Shown: piece after piece, positions 8,272 to 18,467 of the stretch
How positions within the stretch are numbered: position 1 is the stretch's first letter
How the letters are laid out: each line of letters starts with the position of its first letter
DNA from: UBA4742 sp963773335
GTDB taxonomy: Bacteria > Actinomycetota > Acidimicrobiia > Acidimicrobiales > Acidimicrobilacustridaceae
NCBI GenBank assembly: GCA_963773335.1
Contig: CAVZAT010000012.1
Location: 1-64,000, forward strand
Direction of reading: 5' to 3'
DNA length: 64,000 bases
Position numbers and translations under genes: made by a program
The notes under the pieces: generated by a model
What the model saw: only the letters and a program-made list of their open reading frames with translations
Told to the model about the DNA's origin: nothing
Databases searched by the model: none

Positions 8272-8611
8272 ATGCCCGCCACCCTCCAGGTGCTCGACGT
8301 GATCGCCGAACCGACGCGCCGTCGCATCCTCGATCACGTCCGAGAGCACGAGCGCTCGGTCGGCGAGCTGGTGCGACTCACCGGCATGCACCAGCCGGGG
8401 GTGTCACGCCACCTCGCGTGTGCTGCGCGACGCCGGCCTCGTCGATGTCCGCACCGACGCCCAGCGCCGCATCTACCGCCTGCGGGCCGAGCCGCTCGCC
8501 GAGCTCGACGCCTGGCTCGCCCCGTACCGCGTGCACTGGACGAACCGGCTCGACGCGCTCGAGCAGCACCTCGACCGCACGAAGGCGATCCACGTGAAGG
8601 ACACGCCATGA
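8272..8611 (+). pseudogene. ArsR-family repressor, one-base frameshift
   Basis: The first frame encodes VLDVIAEPTRRRILDHV, then VGELVRLTGMHQPGVSRHL, the winged-helix core of ArsR repressors of the kind paired with SRPBCC (AHSA1) proteins. After SRHL the frame must shift by one base near 8417 to continue as VLRDAGLVDVR...RRIYRLRAEPL and DAWLAPYR. The span is 340 nt, one more than a multiple of three, fitting a single inserted T. No metal-binding CVC motif is seen, so it is probably not an arsenic sensor. It ends in an ATGA overlap with the next gene. The indel could be a sequencing error; if corrected, the product has 112 residues. Confidence 0.8.
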
Positions 8612-9165
8612 GCGCGTCATCGTCCGACCCGGCTGTCGATCCCGTCGAGCCCGATGGCACGATCGAAGCCACCGCGTCGGGCGCGGTGATCCGCTTCGAA
8701 CGCCACCTCGCCCACCCGGTGACCGAGGTGTGGGCGGCAATCACCGAGCCGGCCCGGCTTGCCGAGTGGTGGCTCCCCTTCGACGCCGACATCACCGTCG
8801 ATCTGCGGCCCGGCGGGCTGATGGTCATGACGGGCACCAGTGAGGAGCCGGTGACGATGACGTGCGAGATCCTGCGCGTCGAACCACCGGTGCTGCTAGA
8901 GCACACCCACATCGACCCGGGCTCGCGGGTGCGGTGGGACCTCGAGCCCGTCGGCGACCACTGCGTGCTCCGGCTCAGCCACTTCGTGACCGATCCAGCC
9001 ACCGCGATCGACAACGGCTACGCGGTCGGCCTCCACACGTCGCTCGAGCGGCTCGCACCCCACCTCGCCGGCACGCCGGCGCCCTGGGACTGGGACGCCT
9101 TCGCCCGCCACCAACGCCGCTACGCCGCGGCCGGGCTCGCCCCTGCGCTCCCGGCCGACGGGTGA
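8608..9165 (+). CDS. SRPBCC (AHSA1-type) domain protein
   Basis: 185 residues starting at the ATG that overlaps the ArsR stop codon (ATGA), which implies translational coupling. VIRFERHLAHPVTEVWAAITEPARLAEWW is split across residues about 31-59 and is the N-terminal strand-helix of the AHSA1/START-like hydrophobic-pocket fold; DLRPGGLMVM and the C-terminal HTSLERLAPHL complete it. Such proteins are usually paired with ArsR repressors and bind unknown small hydrophobic ligands. Role here: probably ligand binding or detoxification, not established. Confidence 0.85.
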   Translation: MSASSSDPAVDPVEPDGTIEATASGAVIRFERHLAHPVTEVWAAITEPARLAEWWLPFDADITVDLRPGGLMVMTGTSEEPVTMTCEILRVEPPVLLEHTHIDPGSRVRWDLEPVGDHCVLRLSHFVTDPATAIDNGYAVGLHTSLERLAPHLAGTPAPWDWDAFARHQRRYAAAGLAPALPADG

Positions 9166-9213
9166 GCGGGATCCCGAACGGCGCTCGTCCGCCGCGCACC
9201 AAGGAGCTATCGC

Positions 9214-9867
9214 ATGCCCTCGAAGAGCCAGAAGCTCGTCGTCCGCTGCCTGATGATGTCGCTCGACGGCCTCGCCGTGGGCACCGACCAGCGCCTGGAG
9301 GAACCGTTCGGTGACCACACCGAGGGCCTGACCGACTGGATGTTCGCCACCCGATCGGGGAACGAAATGCTGGGGTTGACCGGGGGCGAGGAGAACGAGG
9401 ACGACCACTACGTCGCGGACAGCTTCGACGGCATCGGCGCGGTCATCCTCGGCCGCAACATGTTCAGCACCTCGCGCGGCCCGTGGACCGACGACGGCTG
9501 GGTCGGCTGGTGGGGTCCGAACCCGCCCTACCACGCGCCGACCTTCGTCCTCACCCACCACCCGCGTGAACCGATCCCGATGGAGGGGGGCACGACCTTC
9601 CACTTCGCGACCGATGGCATCGACGACGCGCTGGCGCAGGCCTTCGCGGCGGCCGACGGCCAGGACGTGCGCCTCATGGGCGGCGCTGCGTCGCTGCGCC
9701 AGTACCTGACCGCGGGCCTGATCGACGAGCTCCACATCGTCCTCGTGCCGATGCTCATCGGGAGGGGCGAACGGATCTTCCCCGAGTCGTCACCGCCACC
9801 GGGCTACGCCTGCGTCGAGCACAAGGCCACGCCCGCCGTCGTCCACCTCCGCTTCGAACGACGCTGA
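9214..9867 (+). CDS. Dihydrofolate-reductase-family (RibD C-terminal) protein
   Basis: 217 residues; ATG preceded by AAGGAG. KLVVRCLMMSLDG at the N-terminus, AVILGRNMF in the middle and DVRLMGGAASLRQYLTAGLI followed by DELHIVLVPMLIGRGERIF near the C-terminus are the NADPH-binding and strand motifs of the RibD_C/DHFR-like family. Actinobacteria carry many such stand-alone reductases with unknown substrates. It lies 48 bp after the SRPBCC gene and is probably the third gene of the ArsR-controlled operon. Confidence 0.85.
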   Translation: MPSKSQKLVVRCLMMSLDGLAVGTDQRLEEPFGDHTEGLTDWMFATRSGNEMLGLTGGEENEDDHYVADSFDGIGAVILGRNMFSTSRGPWTDDGWVGWWGPNPPYHAPTFVLTHHPREPIPMEGGTTFHFATDGIDDALAQAFAAADGQDVRLMGGAASLRQYLTAGLIDELHIVLVPMLIGRGERIFPESSPPPGYACVEHKATPAVVHLRFERR

Positions 9868-10080
9868 TCGCCGTGAGGCCGCGCCGGACAGAGGAACGAC
9901 GACCATGAAGCGCCTCCACCTCGGGACCCTGGGGCAGTCAGTAGGCATCGACACGAGGATGGGTCCCGCCGTCCCTGCGTGTCCCCAAGAGCACGCACCC
10001 GAACGGATGCGATCGTCGGCCGCCGCCCTGAGCCAGGAAGAGATCGAACAGCCGCCGAGCTCGTCGCCTTCGACGGGCCG

Positions 10081-10761
10081 TCAGTCGGTGGCTGCAGCCA
10101 ATGGGTTCGGGATCGGGTCGCCGATCCGGGTGAGGGTGTTGCGATCGACATGGTCGACCAGTCCCTCGCGGTCAGGGATGCGCAGCTGGGTGTGCTCCTC
10201 GTAGGACCAGGTGCCGTCTTCATTGACCGTGACCCGGATGCGAAAGCTGACCGTACGGAACACCTGGTCGAGGAACGGGTTCGACACGATGCCGCTCGTC
10301 ACGGAACCGAGCGTGGAGCTGACCTCGAACTCGGTGGCGTCGGGTCCCGATGGGCCGGACGCCAGCAGGACCTGGCCGCGTGGGATGGCAAGCGTGTGCA
10401 CAACGGTGCGAGCCGCGGGCTCCCAGAGCCAGTACCCGACCTGGTCGTGGAAGGTCTCGACCTCGCCCGGTTTCACCAGGTGGGTGTGGTAGCGCAGCCC
10501 GTAGAACAGCTGCGGCCCGTTGGTCTGCGGGTCGATCGGGTGCAACTCGTAGCGCTCGACGAACTGGTTGTGCTCGCTGCCGTCGATCACCGGGCCCGTC
10601 ACATCCGAACCCGGTCCGACCGGATGGACGTCGGCGCCCTCGGCGCTGGTCCAGACGCCGGCCATGGCCCGGAGCGGACCGAGGTTCGCCAGCGTGTCGC
10701 CCCCGTCGGCCTCGGTGTAGATGTCGGCGCCGTAATCGTGGGCCTCGCCCTCGTGCGTCAT
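10081..10761 (-). CDS. FABP/nitrobindin-like beta-barrel protein
   Basis: 226 residues from ATG 10761. NLGPLRAMAGVWTS near residue 26 is the start of the THAP4/nitrobindin heme-binding barrel domain, followed by ELHPIDPQTNGPQLFYGLRY, FHDQVGYWLWEPA, VVHTLAIPRGQVLLA and a C-terminal FRTVSFRIRVTVNEDGTWSY, matching the family's alternating strands. Nitrobindins bind ferric heme and convert peroxynitrite; many bacterial homologues with longer loops have unknown ligands. The family's proximal histidine near the C-terminus could not be assigned with confidence. Convergent with the DHFR-like gene; the 213 bp between them hold no feature. Confidence 0.7.
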   Translation of the reverse strand: MTHEGEAHDYGADIYTEADGGDTLANLGPLRAMAGVWTSAEGADVHPVGPGSDVTGPVIDGSEHNQFVERYELHPIDPQTNGPQLFYGLRYHTHLVKPGEVETFHDQVGYWLWEPAARTVVHTLAIPRGQVLLASGPSGPDATEFEVSSTLGSVTSGIVSNPFLDQVFRTVSFRIRVTVNEDGTWSYEEHTQLRIPDREGLVDHVDRNTLTRIGDPIPNPLAAATD

Positions 10762-10925
10762 CGCCAGAGGATAGCTGGCATGGTCCGGCCGACCTTGGGC
10801 CGGTTCGCCACCAGCAGCTCGCTCATCGGGTGGGTCGCGGGTTGCGCGACCGACTAGAAGCCTGACCACCACCACAGGGGCAGACTCTCACCACGACCCC
10901 GATCGGCGAGCGCGAGAGGAGCTGC

Positions 10926-11240
10926 CGCGTCCGAGTTGCCAGCCGCCTCGAGGCGTCACCCTGAGCGGCTCGAACAGATCGCCAAGGTGCTCGGCAAGTA
11001 CGGCTTCGCGGCGTGGGCGGAGCGTAGGGGGGACTCCTCAACGTAGCGCGGTCGCGAGCGCGGGAGCTCGGGAAGCTGCAGGCGACGGTCCCAGCAGATC
11101 CGCCGGGTGTCGCGGAGGAGCTGGTCGAGCGCGAGCTGGGCGTGCCCGTGTCCGAGCTCCTCGGCGAGTTCGAGGCGGGGCGGATGGCATCAGGCTCGCT
11201 GGCGCAGGTAGTTCACCTCTCGTGGCCACCGCGCCGTTGC
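10926..11240 (+). pseudogene. AarF/UbiB-type kinase remnant
   Basis: A fragment in one frame reads RHPERLEQIAKVLGKYGFAAW and ends at a TAG. A second frame reads ARELGKLQATVPADPPGVAE, ELVERELGVPVSELLGEFE and ASGSLAQVVH. These are the N-terminal helix, the VPxxPP linker and the A-rich ASGSxAQVH loop of ABC1/UbiB atypical kinases. Roughly 50 residues normally found between the two parts are absent and nothing follows the ASGS motif (the intact family needs about 400 more residues), so this is a true remnant rather than a single indel. Confidence 0.6.
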
Positions 11241-11391
11241 CAAACCGAGCGTGGGATCGGCTGGTCCGCAAGGCGAGCCCGAACCGTGGAGCGGCGCGAC
11301 TCGGAATCGTCGCCCGGGCCTGGCCTGGTTGCACTAGGTTTCGGAGTAAGTCTCGATAAGTCGCTCGACGTCACGTCCGGGGGGATCGGCG

Positions 11392-12719
11392 ATGCGGAAG
11401 AGCCGTCGTAGATATGCCTTGCTGGCAGTCGTGTGCATGTTGCTGGGGGCGTGCACCGCCAAGTCGGCCAGCAACGACGCCGGGCCCACGGCCAGCGTGA
11501 GCGGCACGGGAGGAGGCGCCCTCAACACCGTCGGCATCACCGCCACCACCATCAAGGTCTCGATGATCTCGGCCGACCTGTCCCAGCTGACCTCCCAGCA
11601 TCTGGCACCAGAGATCGGCGACGCCGCCAAGACGATGACTGCGGTCGTGGCCGACATCAACAGCCACGGCGGGGTTGCCGGGCGACAGATCGACCTCATC
11701 TCGCATGTGCTCCACGGGACGGACGCCATCCTCAACCCCGATCTCGGGCGCCCAGGCCTGCGTGCAAGCCACCGAGGACGACAAGCCGTTCGCCGTGATC
11801 ATCACCGCTTCGCTTCCAGCTTCGATGGTCCAGTGCGTGGCCGCCGATCACAACGTGATCGCCATCACGATGGACAGCTGGCCCAAGAGCCTCTACGCCG
11901 TGGCCAAGGGACGCTTGTTCTCGCTGGGCTCACACATCTCGATCGAGGAGAACCCGCGAGTATCAGGCGTGGCCTCGCGTGCTGAACGGCGCCGGGCTCC
12001 TCAAAAGCAAGAAGATCGGCATCATCCGCCAGGATCTCGCCGACCAGCAGGAGGTCACCGACGACGCCCTCGTCCCGGGGATCAAGGCCCTCGGGTACAC
12101 GGTGGCAGCCGAGGCGGTGCTCCCGCGCCCCGAAGGCTCACAGACGTGTGAGCAGCAGACCGTGGCCATCCAGCGCATGCAGGATGCAGGGGTGAACGTC
12201 GTCTTCCTCGTCGCCCAGACACTGGCCGGCTCGGCCACGGTCCAAGCGGCCCAGACCCTCGGCTACAAACCGCAGTGGATGACCATCGGGAACAACGTCA
12301 CCAACACCGTCGCCAAGTTCTACGCGAACGCCAAGCAGAACTACGACGGCGCCTACGGCCTCGACATCAACTTCACCGACACCACCCCCGCCGCCGCCAG
12401 CTGCAACCAGATCGCGGCTGGCCGGCGGCGCCGAGAAGTTCCCGCGAGGGACCGACGGGTACGGCTTCACCGCGGTGACCTGCATCCAGATGCAGTCCTT
12501 GGCTCAGGCCATCAAGGCAGTCAAGGGCACCGTCGACCAGGCGTCGGTCACGCCGCCCTGCAACAGCTACAAACCAGGCTGATGCTGGCCAACCCGTCAG
12601 GCTCGGTCAGCCAACAGAAGCACTACGCCGGAACGTCGGTGTTCATTTCGAGGTATTCGGCGGGGACCCAGACCTTCCAACCGGTCGACAACCAGAAGCC
12701 GATCGTCATCGCCCCCTGA
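11392..12719 (+). pseudogene. Branched-chain amino-acid-type ABC substrate-binding lipoprotein, several frameshifts
   Basis: Begins MRKSRRRYALLAVVCMLLGAC, a lipoprotein signal with lipobox cysteine. Then come GITATTIKVSMISADLSQL, ADINSHGGVAGRQIDLIS, PFAVIITASLPASMVQCVA, KIGIIRQDLADQQEVTDD and MQDAGVNVVFLVAQT, the periplasmic-binding type-1 fold of LivK/UrtA-like proteins. The frame changes near 11745, 11960, 12420 and 12555. If repaired, the product has about 440 residues and would capture the substrate for the fused ABC transporter encoded just downstream (13-bp gap). The many indels may be sequence errors, since all conserved blocks are present in order. Confidence 0.75.
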
Positions 12720-12732
12720 GGTTGGAGCACCA

Positions 12733-14930
12733 GTGAAGATCCGACGGGCGCGCCAATCCGTCGACCGAGGTCGCATCCTGGCGGCCGCCGTCCTCGAACA
12801 AGACACCCGGCGGGCTGAGGCGACGATCGCCCCTCAGGTGCTCCTCGCTGATGCTGATCTGCCGGGCGTGGGTGACGAGGCCATGTCGCTGCGCGAGGCC
12901 GTGCGCATCGGAGGCGGCCGCACGATCACGATCATCGGGCTGCTCGGGGCCGCCATGGTCAGGAATGGCGGTGTGTTCAACGTGCTGGCTCCCGACATCC
13001 AGCGGACGCTCCACGTCTCCGAAGCCGTGTTGGGAGCGATCGGCGGAGCCACCGGCGTGTTGTTCGTGGTCGGCGCGATCCCGATGTCGTCACTGTCGGA
13101 CCGGATGTCGCGGCAAGCAGCTGATCGCCATCACCATGACGATCTGGTCGGTGATCATCGTGCTCACCGGAGCGGTGCAGAACGTCCTGCAGATGTTCAT
13201 CGTCCGCCTGGGTGCAGGGCTCGGTCAGTCGGCTTCGCTTCCTGTGAGCGCACCACTGCTCATCGATGCCTACCCGATCCCGGCTCGAGGCCGAGTGTTC
13301 GCGGTGCTCGGCGGCTCTCAGGCGATCGGCACGATGATCGCCCCGTTCCTGGCCGGGTCGGTGGCTGCTCTGGCCGGAGGGGGTAGCGGTTGGCGGCTCC
13401 CTTTCATCCTGCTGGGCCTGCTGGCACTGCCTGTTGCGCTGTCGGCCACCACCATCACCGAACCCCGACGGGGTCGCTACGAGATGCAGTCGGTGCTCGG
13501 CGAGGAGCTGCCCGAGGTCGAGGATGAGCTGCCCATCTCGCTGTCGGTCGCCTTCGAGCGTCTTCGACAGATCAAGAGCTTCTACTACTTCCTGGTCGGC
13601 ATGGCCGCCCTCGGCTTCGCCCTGTTCAGCGCGCCGCTCTTCCTCAGCCTCTACTTCGACCACGACCTCGGTCTGGACGCCTTCCAACGGGGCGTCGTAG
13701 CCACCGTCATCGCCATTCCCACGCTCATCGCGATCGCCATCTCGGGTCGTCGGGCCGACCGCGCTGTTCCGAAAGAGCCCACCGGCCGCCATGGGCTTCG
13801 TCGGTCTGCTCGTCGCCCTCTTCGGCGTCGGTCTGGTCATCGCCATCTCGATGCCCAACATCTGGACCACCGTGCCACTGCTCGCGGTCGCGACGGCCTG
13901 CGCCCAGGCAGCCTTCGTGATCCTGCCCGCGGTGATCTCGACCATCATCCCGTATCGGTTGCGAGCTCGGGGCACGGCGATGATCGGCATCTACGTGTTT
14001 CTGTTCGGCTCGTTCTTCGGTGCCATCCTGACCGGGCTGTTGAGCGACGCCTACGGCCCCCGCACGGCGCTGGCCATCATCGTGCTGCCGTCGGCGCTCA
14101 TCGGCGGAGGGCTCATCGCGCTTGGTGCCCGCCACATCCGCGGCGACATGGCCATGGTCGTCGAAGACCTCCGCGAGGAGAGCGACGAGCGCACGCGCAT
14201 GCAGCAACCCGAGGCCGTCCTCCCCGTGCTGCAGGTGCGCAACCTCGACTTCTCCTACGGCAAGGTGCAGGTGCTGTTCGGCGTCGGATTCGACGTGCAC
14301 GAAGGCGAGACACTTGCCCTGTTGGGGACCAACGGCGCGGGCAAGTCGACGTTGCTTCGCGTCATCAGCGGCCTCGGCGTGGCTGAGCGTGGGGTCGTGC
14401 GCCTGCGGGGCCGGACGATCACCTACGCCGACCCCGAGCTGCGCGTCCGCGTCGGCCTGGTTCAGCTCATCGGCGGAGGCGCCACCTTCGGCCCACTCAC
14501 CGTGCACGAGAACCTGCGGATGGCCGTGTTCCTCTATGACCGTAGGGAGCAGACCAGACGGATCGCCAAGTCGATCGAGCTGTTCCCCATGCTCGAGAAG
14601 CGATTCGACACCGCGGCTGACGACCTGTCCGGCGGCCAGCAGCAGATCCTGGCACTGGCCATGACGATGGTGCATGAGCCCGAGCTCCTCATCATCGATG
14701 AGCTGTCGCTCGGCCTGGCTCCCGTCGTCGTGCAGCAGGTCCTCGAGGCTGTGCAGCACCTCCGCGATGCCGGCATCACCATGATCATCGTCGAGCAGTC
14801 GCTGAACGTCGCTCTCGCCATCGCCGACCGAGCGCTCTTCATGGAGAAGGGCGAGATTCGCTTCGAAGGCTCGACCGTCGAGCTGGCGGCACGCGACGAC
14901 CTCGCCCGTGCCGTCTTCCTGGGCCGCTGA
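12733..14930 (+). pseudogene. MFS domain fused to LivF-type ATPase, two frameshifts
   Basis: GTG start 13 bp after the binding-protein gene. A soluble N-terminal stretch is followed by about 12 hydrophobic segments with MFS features (VLAPDIQRTLHVSEAVLGAI, IPMSSLSDRMSR, AGLGQSASLPVSAPLLIDAY, RLRARGTAMIGIYVFL). After a short linker a complete LivF-like ATPase follows: LLGTNGAGKSTLLRVISGL (Walker A), DDLSGGQQQILALA (signature) and LLIIDELSLGLAPVVVQQVL (Walker B region). The MFS part shifts frame near 13108 and 13745; the ATPase is in one intact frame from 13791. If repaired the protein has about 730 residues. An MFS domain covalently joined to an ABC ATPase is an unusual architecture. Confidence 0.75.
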
Positions 14931-14931
14931 C

Positions 14932-17742
14932 GTGCTCACCGCGCTGCTCGCCATCGGCTTCTCCAAGCAGGTCATCTCGTCGGGCGCCATCACCGGACTG
15001 ACCTATGGAGTGATGGCGGTCGGCGTCGTCCTTGTGTTCCGGTCGACGAGGGTGATCAACTTCGCCGTCGGCGAGATGGGCGGGTTCGCGGCCGCGCTCC
15101 TGTACCGGCTGGTGATCGATTGGAATGCACCGTTCTGGCTCTCGCTGGCCATCGGCATCGTGGTCGGTGCCCTGATCGGTGCCGCGCTCGAGCTGGTGAT
15201 CGTGCGTCGACTGTTCTCGGCACCACGGGTGATCCTCCTCGTCGCGCTGATCGGTGCCGCGCAGCTGCTCCTCTTCTTCGAGTTGATCCTCCCGAACGTC
15301 ACCCAGGTGGGGCCGTACCCAACCGCGTTCACCGGGTCGTGGCGGATCGGAGGCGTACTGATACGAGGGTCGGAACTGACAGTCATCATGGTGATCCCGA
15401 TCCTGGTCATCGCGCTGACGCTCTTCCTCAACCGCACGAAGTACGGGCTGGCCATCCGGGCGGCGGCCGCCAACGCGGACGCGGCCCGCCTCTCAGGGAT
15501 CAACATCAAGCGCATGTCGACGATCGTCTGGGTGATCGCCGGCGGGCTGGCGGCCACCGCGGCGATGCTGTTCGGACCGCTCAACCCCGAAGCTGGGTCC
15601 GTGCTCGGAGTCGGACCGGGCCTGTTGCTGCGGGTGCTGGCCGCCGCGCTCATCGGGGGCATGGTGTCGATGCCCCTCGCCTTTGCGGGAGGCATCGCCA
15701 TCGGTGTGGCCGAGAGCCTCATCAACTACAACTTCAACGCCCAGCGCGGGCTGCTGGACCTGATGCTCTTCGTCATCGTCCTGGTCACGCTCCTGGTGAG
15801 CGGTCGGCGGCGAGTTCTGGCCGAAGCCGGCTCTGGCCGGTGGTCGTTCGCCCCACGCATCCGGCCCGTCCCGGCGGCGCTTCAGTCCAGATGGTGGGTC
15901 CGATCGCTGCCGGCGTTCGGCATCGGCTTCGTTGCCCTCGTAGCCCTGTTCCCACTCGTGTTCCTCCATCTGCCGTCCGAGCGCTCGTCGTGGAGCCGCG
16001 TCCTGCTCTACGCCATGGTCGCCCTGTCGCTCACCGTGCTCACCGGATGGGCCGGCCAGCTCTCACTGGGACAGTTCGCGTTCGTCGGAGTCGGCGGCCT
16101 GGCCACCGCGGCCCTGGTGCACGCCGGGATCGGATTCTTCCCTGCCTTGTTCCTCGCCGCCTGCGTCACCGCGATCGCCGCCATCATCGTTGGCGCCCCC
16201 GCCCTGCGTCGGCCCGGCCTGTACCTCGCCGTCACCACCTTCGCATTCGCGGTGATGACCGCGTCGTGGCTCCTGTGGCTCGACGTGTTCCTTCACGGCG
16301 ACGTCCGCGCCCAACTCCCACGCCAGATCGTGCCGGTCCCGGAGGCATTGTTCAGCCACGGCTGGTCACTCAGCGCCGAGGGCAGCTACTACATCGTTTG
16401 CCTGATAGCGCTCGGTGCCGTGCTGATCGGCGTCGCTCTCCTCCAGCGCAGCCGCCTCGGGCGGTCGATGATCGCGGTGCGCGACAACGAGCGAGCCGCC
16501 GCATCACTTGGGATCTCACCTACCTCGGTGAAGATGACGGCCTTCGGGATCGGGGGTTGGATCGCCGGCCTGGCCGGTGGGCTGCTGGTCGGACTGCTCA
16601 CGGCGGCCGCACCCGGGGATTTCCCGGCGACGGAGTCATTGCGGGTCATATCCATCGTGGTCGTCGGCGGGCTGTCCTCAGTGGGCGGGGCGGTGCTCGG
16701 TGCCTTCTTCGTCATCGGGCTCCCCGAGCTCTTCAACAACAGCGTCCAGGTCGGACTGCTGACCAGCGGGGCCGGCATGCTCGTCCTCCTGCTCTACTTC
16801 CCCGGCGGACTCGTGCAGGTGCTGTACAACCTCCGCGACGCCGCCTTCGCCTTCCTGGCCAGAGGGATGCCTGAGGTCCCCACCCCGGAGGTGGAGGAGC
16901 AGACGCTGCCAGGCCGGCTCAGCCTCACCCGACGTGAGGCTCCCCCCGAACTGGACGCCGTTCTCCGGGTGACCGATCTGTCGGTCAGCTTTTCGTCGTG
17001 TCTGGTGGTCGTCGATGTCAACCTGCTTGTTCGTCCCGGTGAGGTAGTCGGGCTGATCGGTGCCAACGGCGCCGGCAAGTCCACTCTGATGAACGCCGTC
17101 GGCGGGTACGTGCGGAGCCAGGGTCGCGTCGAGATCCTCGGCCATGACGCCCGGCACCTCACGCCGACCAAGCGGGCCCGCCTCGGCCTCGGCCGGTCCT
17201 TCCAAGGCGCCGAGCTCTTCCAGGACCTCACGGTGCGTGACACGGTCGGGCTGGCCGTACCCGGCGTTCGTCCGTGGCGCCGAGGCACCCGATCAGAGGC
17301 CGACGAGGTCCTGACCTTCCTCGGGCTGGGTACGTTCGCCGACCGGTTCATCAACGAGCGGTCGACGGGACCCGGCGGGTAGTGGAGCTGGCCTGCCTCA
17401 TGACGTCCGGGGCGAACATCCTCTGCCTCGACGAACCCACCGCCGGCATCGCCCAACGCGAGAGCGAAGCGTTCGGTCCTCTCATCCTGCGGATCCGATC
17501 CGAGCTACAGGCCAGCGTGCTCATCATCGAGCACGACATGCCCGTGATCATGGGGATCAGCGACCGCGTCTACTGCCTCGAGGCGGGCCGGATGCTCTGC
17601 GAGGGACCGCCGGAGGTGGTCCGAAACGACCCGCTGGGCATCGCGTCCTACCTGGGCCGGATGAGCGCGCCACCCAGCGCAGCGGCGCTGCTCCGGTGGA
17701 GTGACACGCGAGGCGACCGAACCGGAAGACCGGACCATCTAG
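14932..17742 (+). pseudogene. LivH-LivM-LivG triple fusion ABC transporter, two compensating frameshifts
   Basis: GTG start one base after the previous stop. Residues about 1-290 are a LivH permease (GAITGLTYGVMAVGVVLVFR, then INFAVGEMGGFAA, AAAANADAARLSGINIKRMS). About 320-640 are a LivM permease (TGWAGQLSLGQFAFVGVGG, RSMIAVRDNERAAASLGIS). The C-terminal part is a LivG ATPase (LIGANGAGKSTLMNAVGGYV, GRSFQGAELFQDLTV, then VVELACLMTSGANILCLDEP). The ATPase shifts frame near 17367 and back near 17697; the total, 2811 nt, is a multiple of three and would give 936 residues. The TAG overlaps the stop of the convergent TetR gene. This assembles a Liv-type importer from two polypeptides plus the binding protein. 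Confidence 0.8.
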
Positions 17743-18467
17743 GCGTGCAAGGCCTCGATGTCATTGGCGCTGCCCGAGAAGTCCGCCAGCGCGAAGATCG
17801 GCTCCCACGGCTCGCCGCGGCGAAGGGCGATACCGGCCAGCACGGTGATGATCCGGCCGGTGAAGTCCGTCGGCGCGTCGGTCCTGGCCGCCACCAGCGC
17901 GCGCAGGTGCGGGAGCGCATCCGGCGGTTCAGTGGCAAGGACACGGAGGTACTCGGCTGCGACCGGACGACCCGCTCGGGCCGCTTCGGCTTCGCGAATC
18001 TCGCCGACCGCGGAGCCGAGGGCACAATCACTGACGATCTCATAGGCATCCACTGCCTCGATCGGGCTGAACCCGTGACGAGAGAGCACCCCGATGACGG
18101 CGTTGACATGGGTGACCATACGATCGACTCCCAGCGAGCCGCTGAGGAACTGGCCGAGCAAAGCCGGCTGAGCCACGAAGGCGTCATGGCTGTATCGGGC
18201 CCACTCGAGCAACCAGGCCGCCCAGTGCTGGTCGCGGTCGACGGGGACGTGCAGCTGAGCCGCCGAGTACTCAGCACCCAGTCGCATCAGGTCGTCGCGA
18301 CCGCGAACGTGGTGGTATAGACCGGGCACGCTCACGCCGAGGCGATCGGCCACCCCCTTCATCGTCACCCGATCGAGTCCGATCTCGTACGCGGCTCGAG
18401 CGATCATGGCCCGATCGATGCGGGCCGGACGGCCGATCTTGGGCCGATCCCCGCCAGCTGGCGGCAT
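17739..18467 (-). CDS. TetR/AcrR-family regulator
   Basis: 242 residues from ATG 18467. KIGRPARIDRAMIARAAYEIGLDRVTMKGV, DRLGVSVPGLYHHVRGRDDL (helix-turn-helix, residues about 10-55), then a longer all-helical ligand domain of a TetR C-terminal type typical of 230-250-residue members. It converges on the fused ABC transporter gene, sharing a CTAG where both stop codons overlap, and may control it or genes to its right. The ligand is unknown. No convincing palindrome was found upstream. Confidence 0.85.
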   Translation of the reverse strand: MPPAGGDRPKIGRPARIDRAMIARAAYEIGLDRVTMKGVADRLGVSVPGLYHHVRGRDDLMRLGAEYSAAQLHVPVDRDQHWAAWLLEWARYSHDAFVAQPALLGQFLSGSLGVDRMVTHVNAVIGVLSRHGFSPIEAVDAYEIVSDCALGSAVGEIREAEAARAGRPVAAEYLRVLATEPPDALPHLRALVAARTDAPTDFTGRIITVLAGIALRRGEPWEPIFALADFSGSANDIEALHA

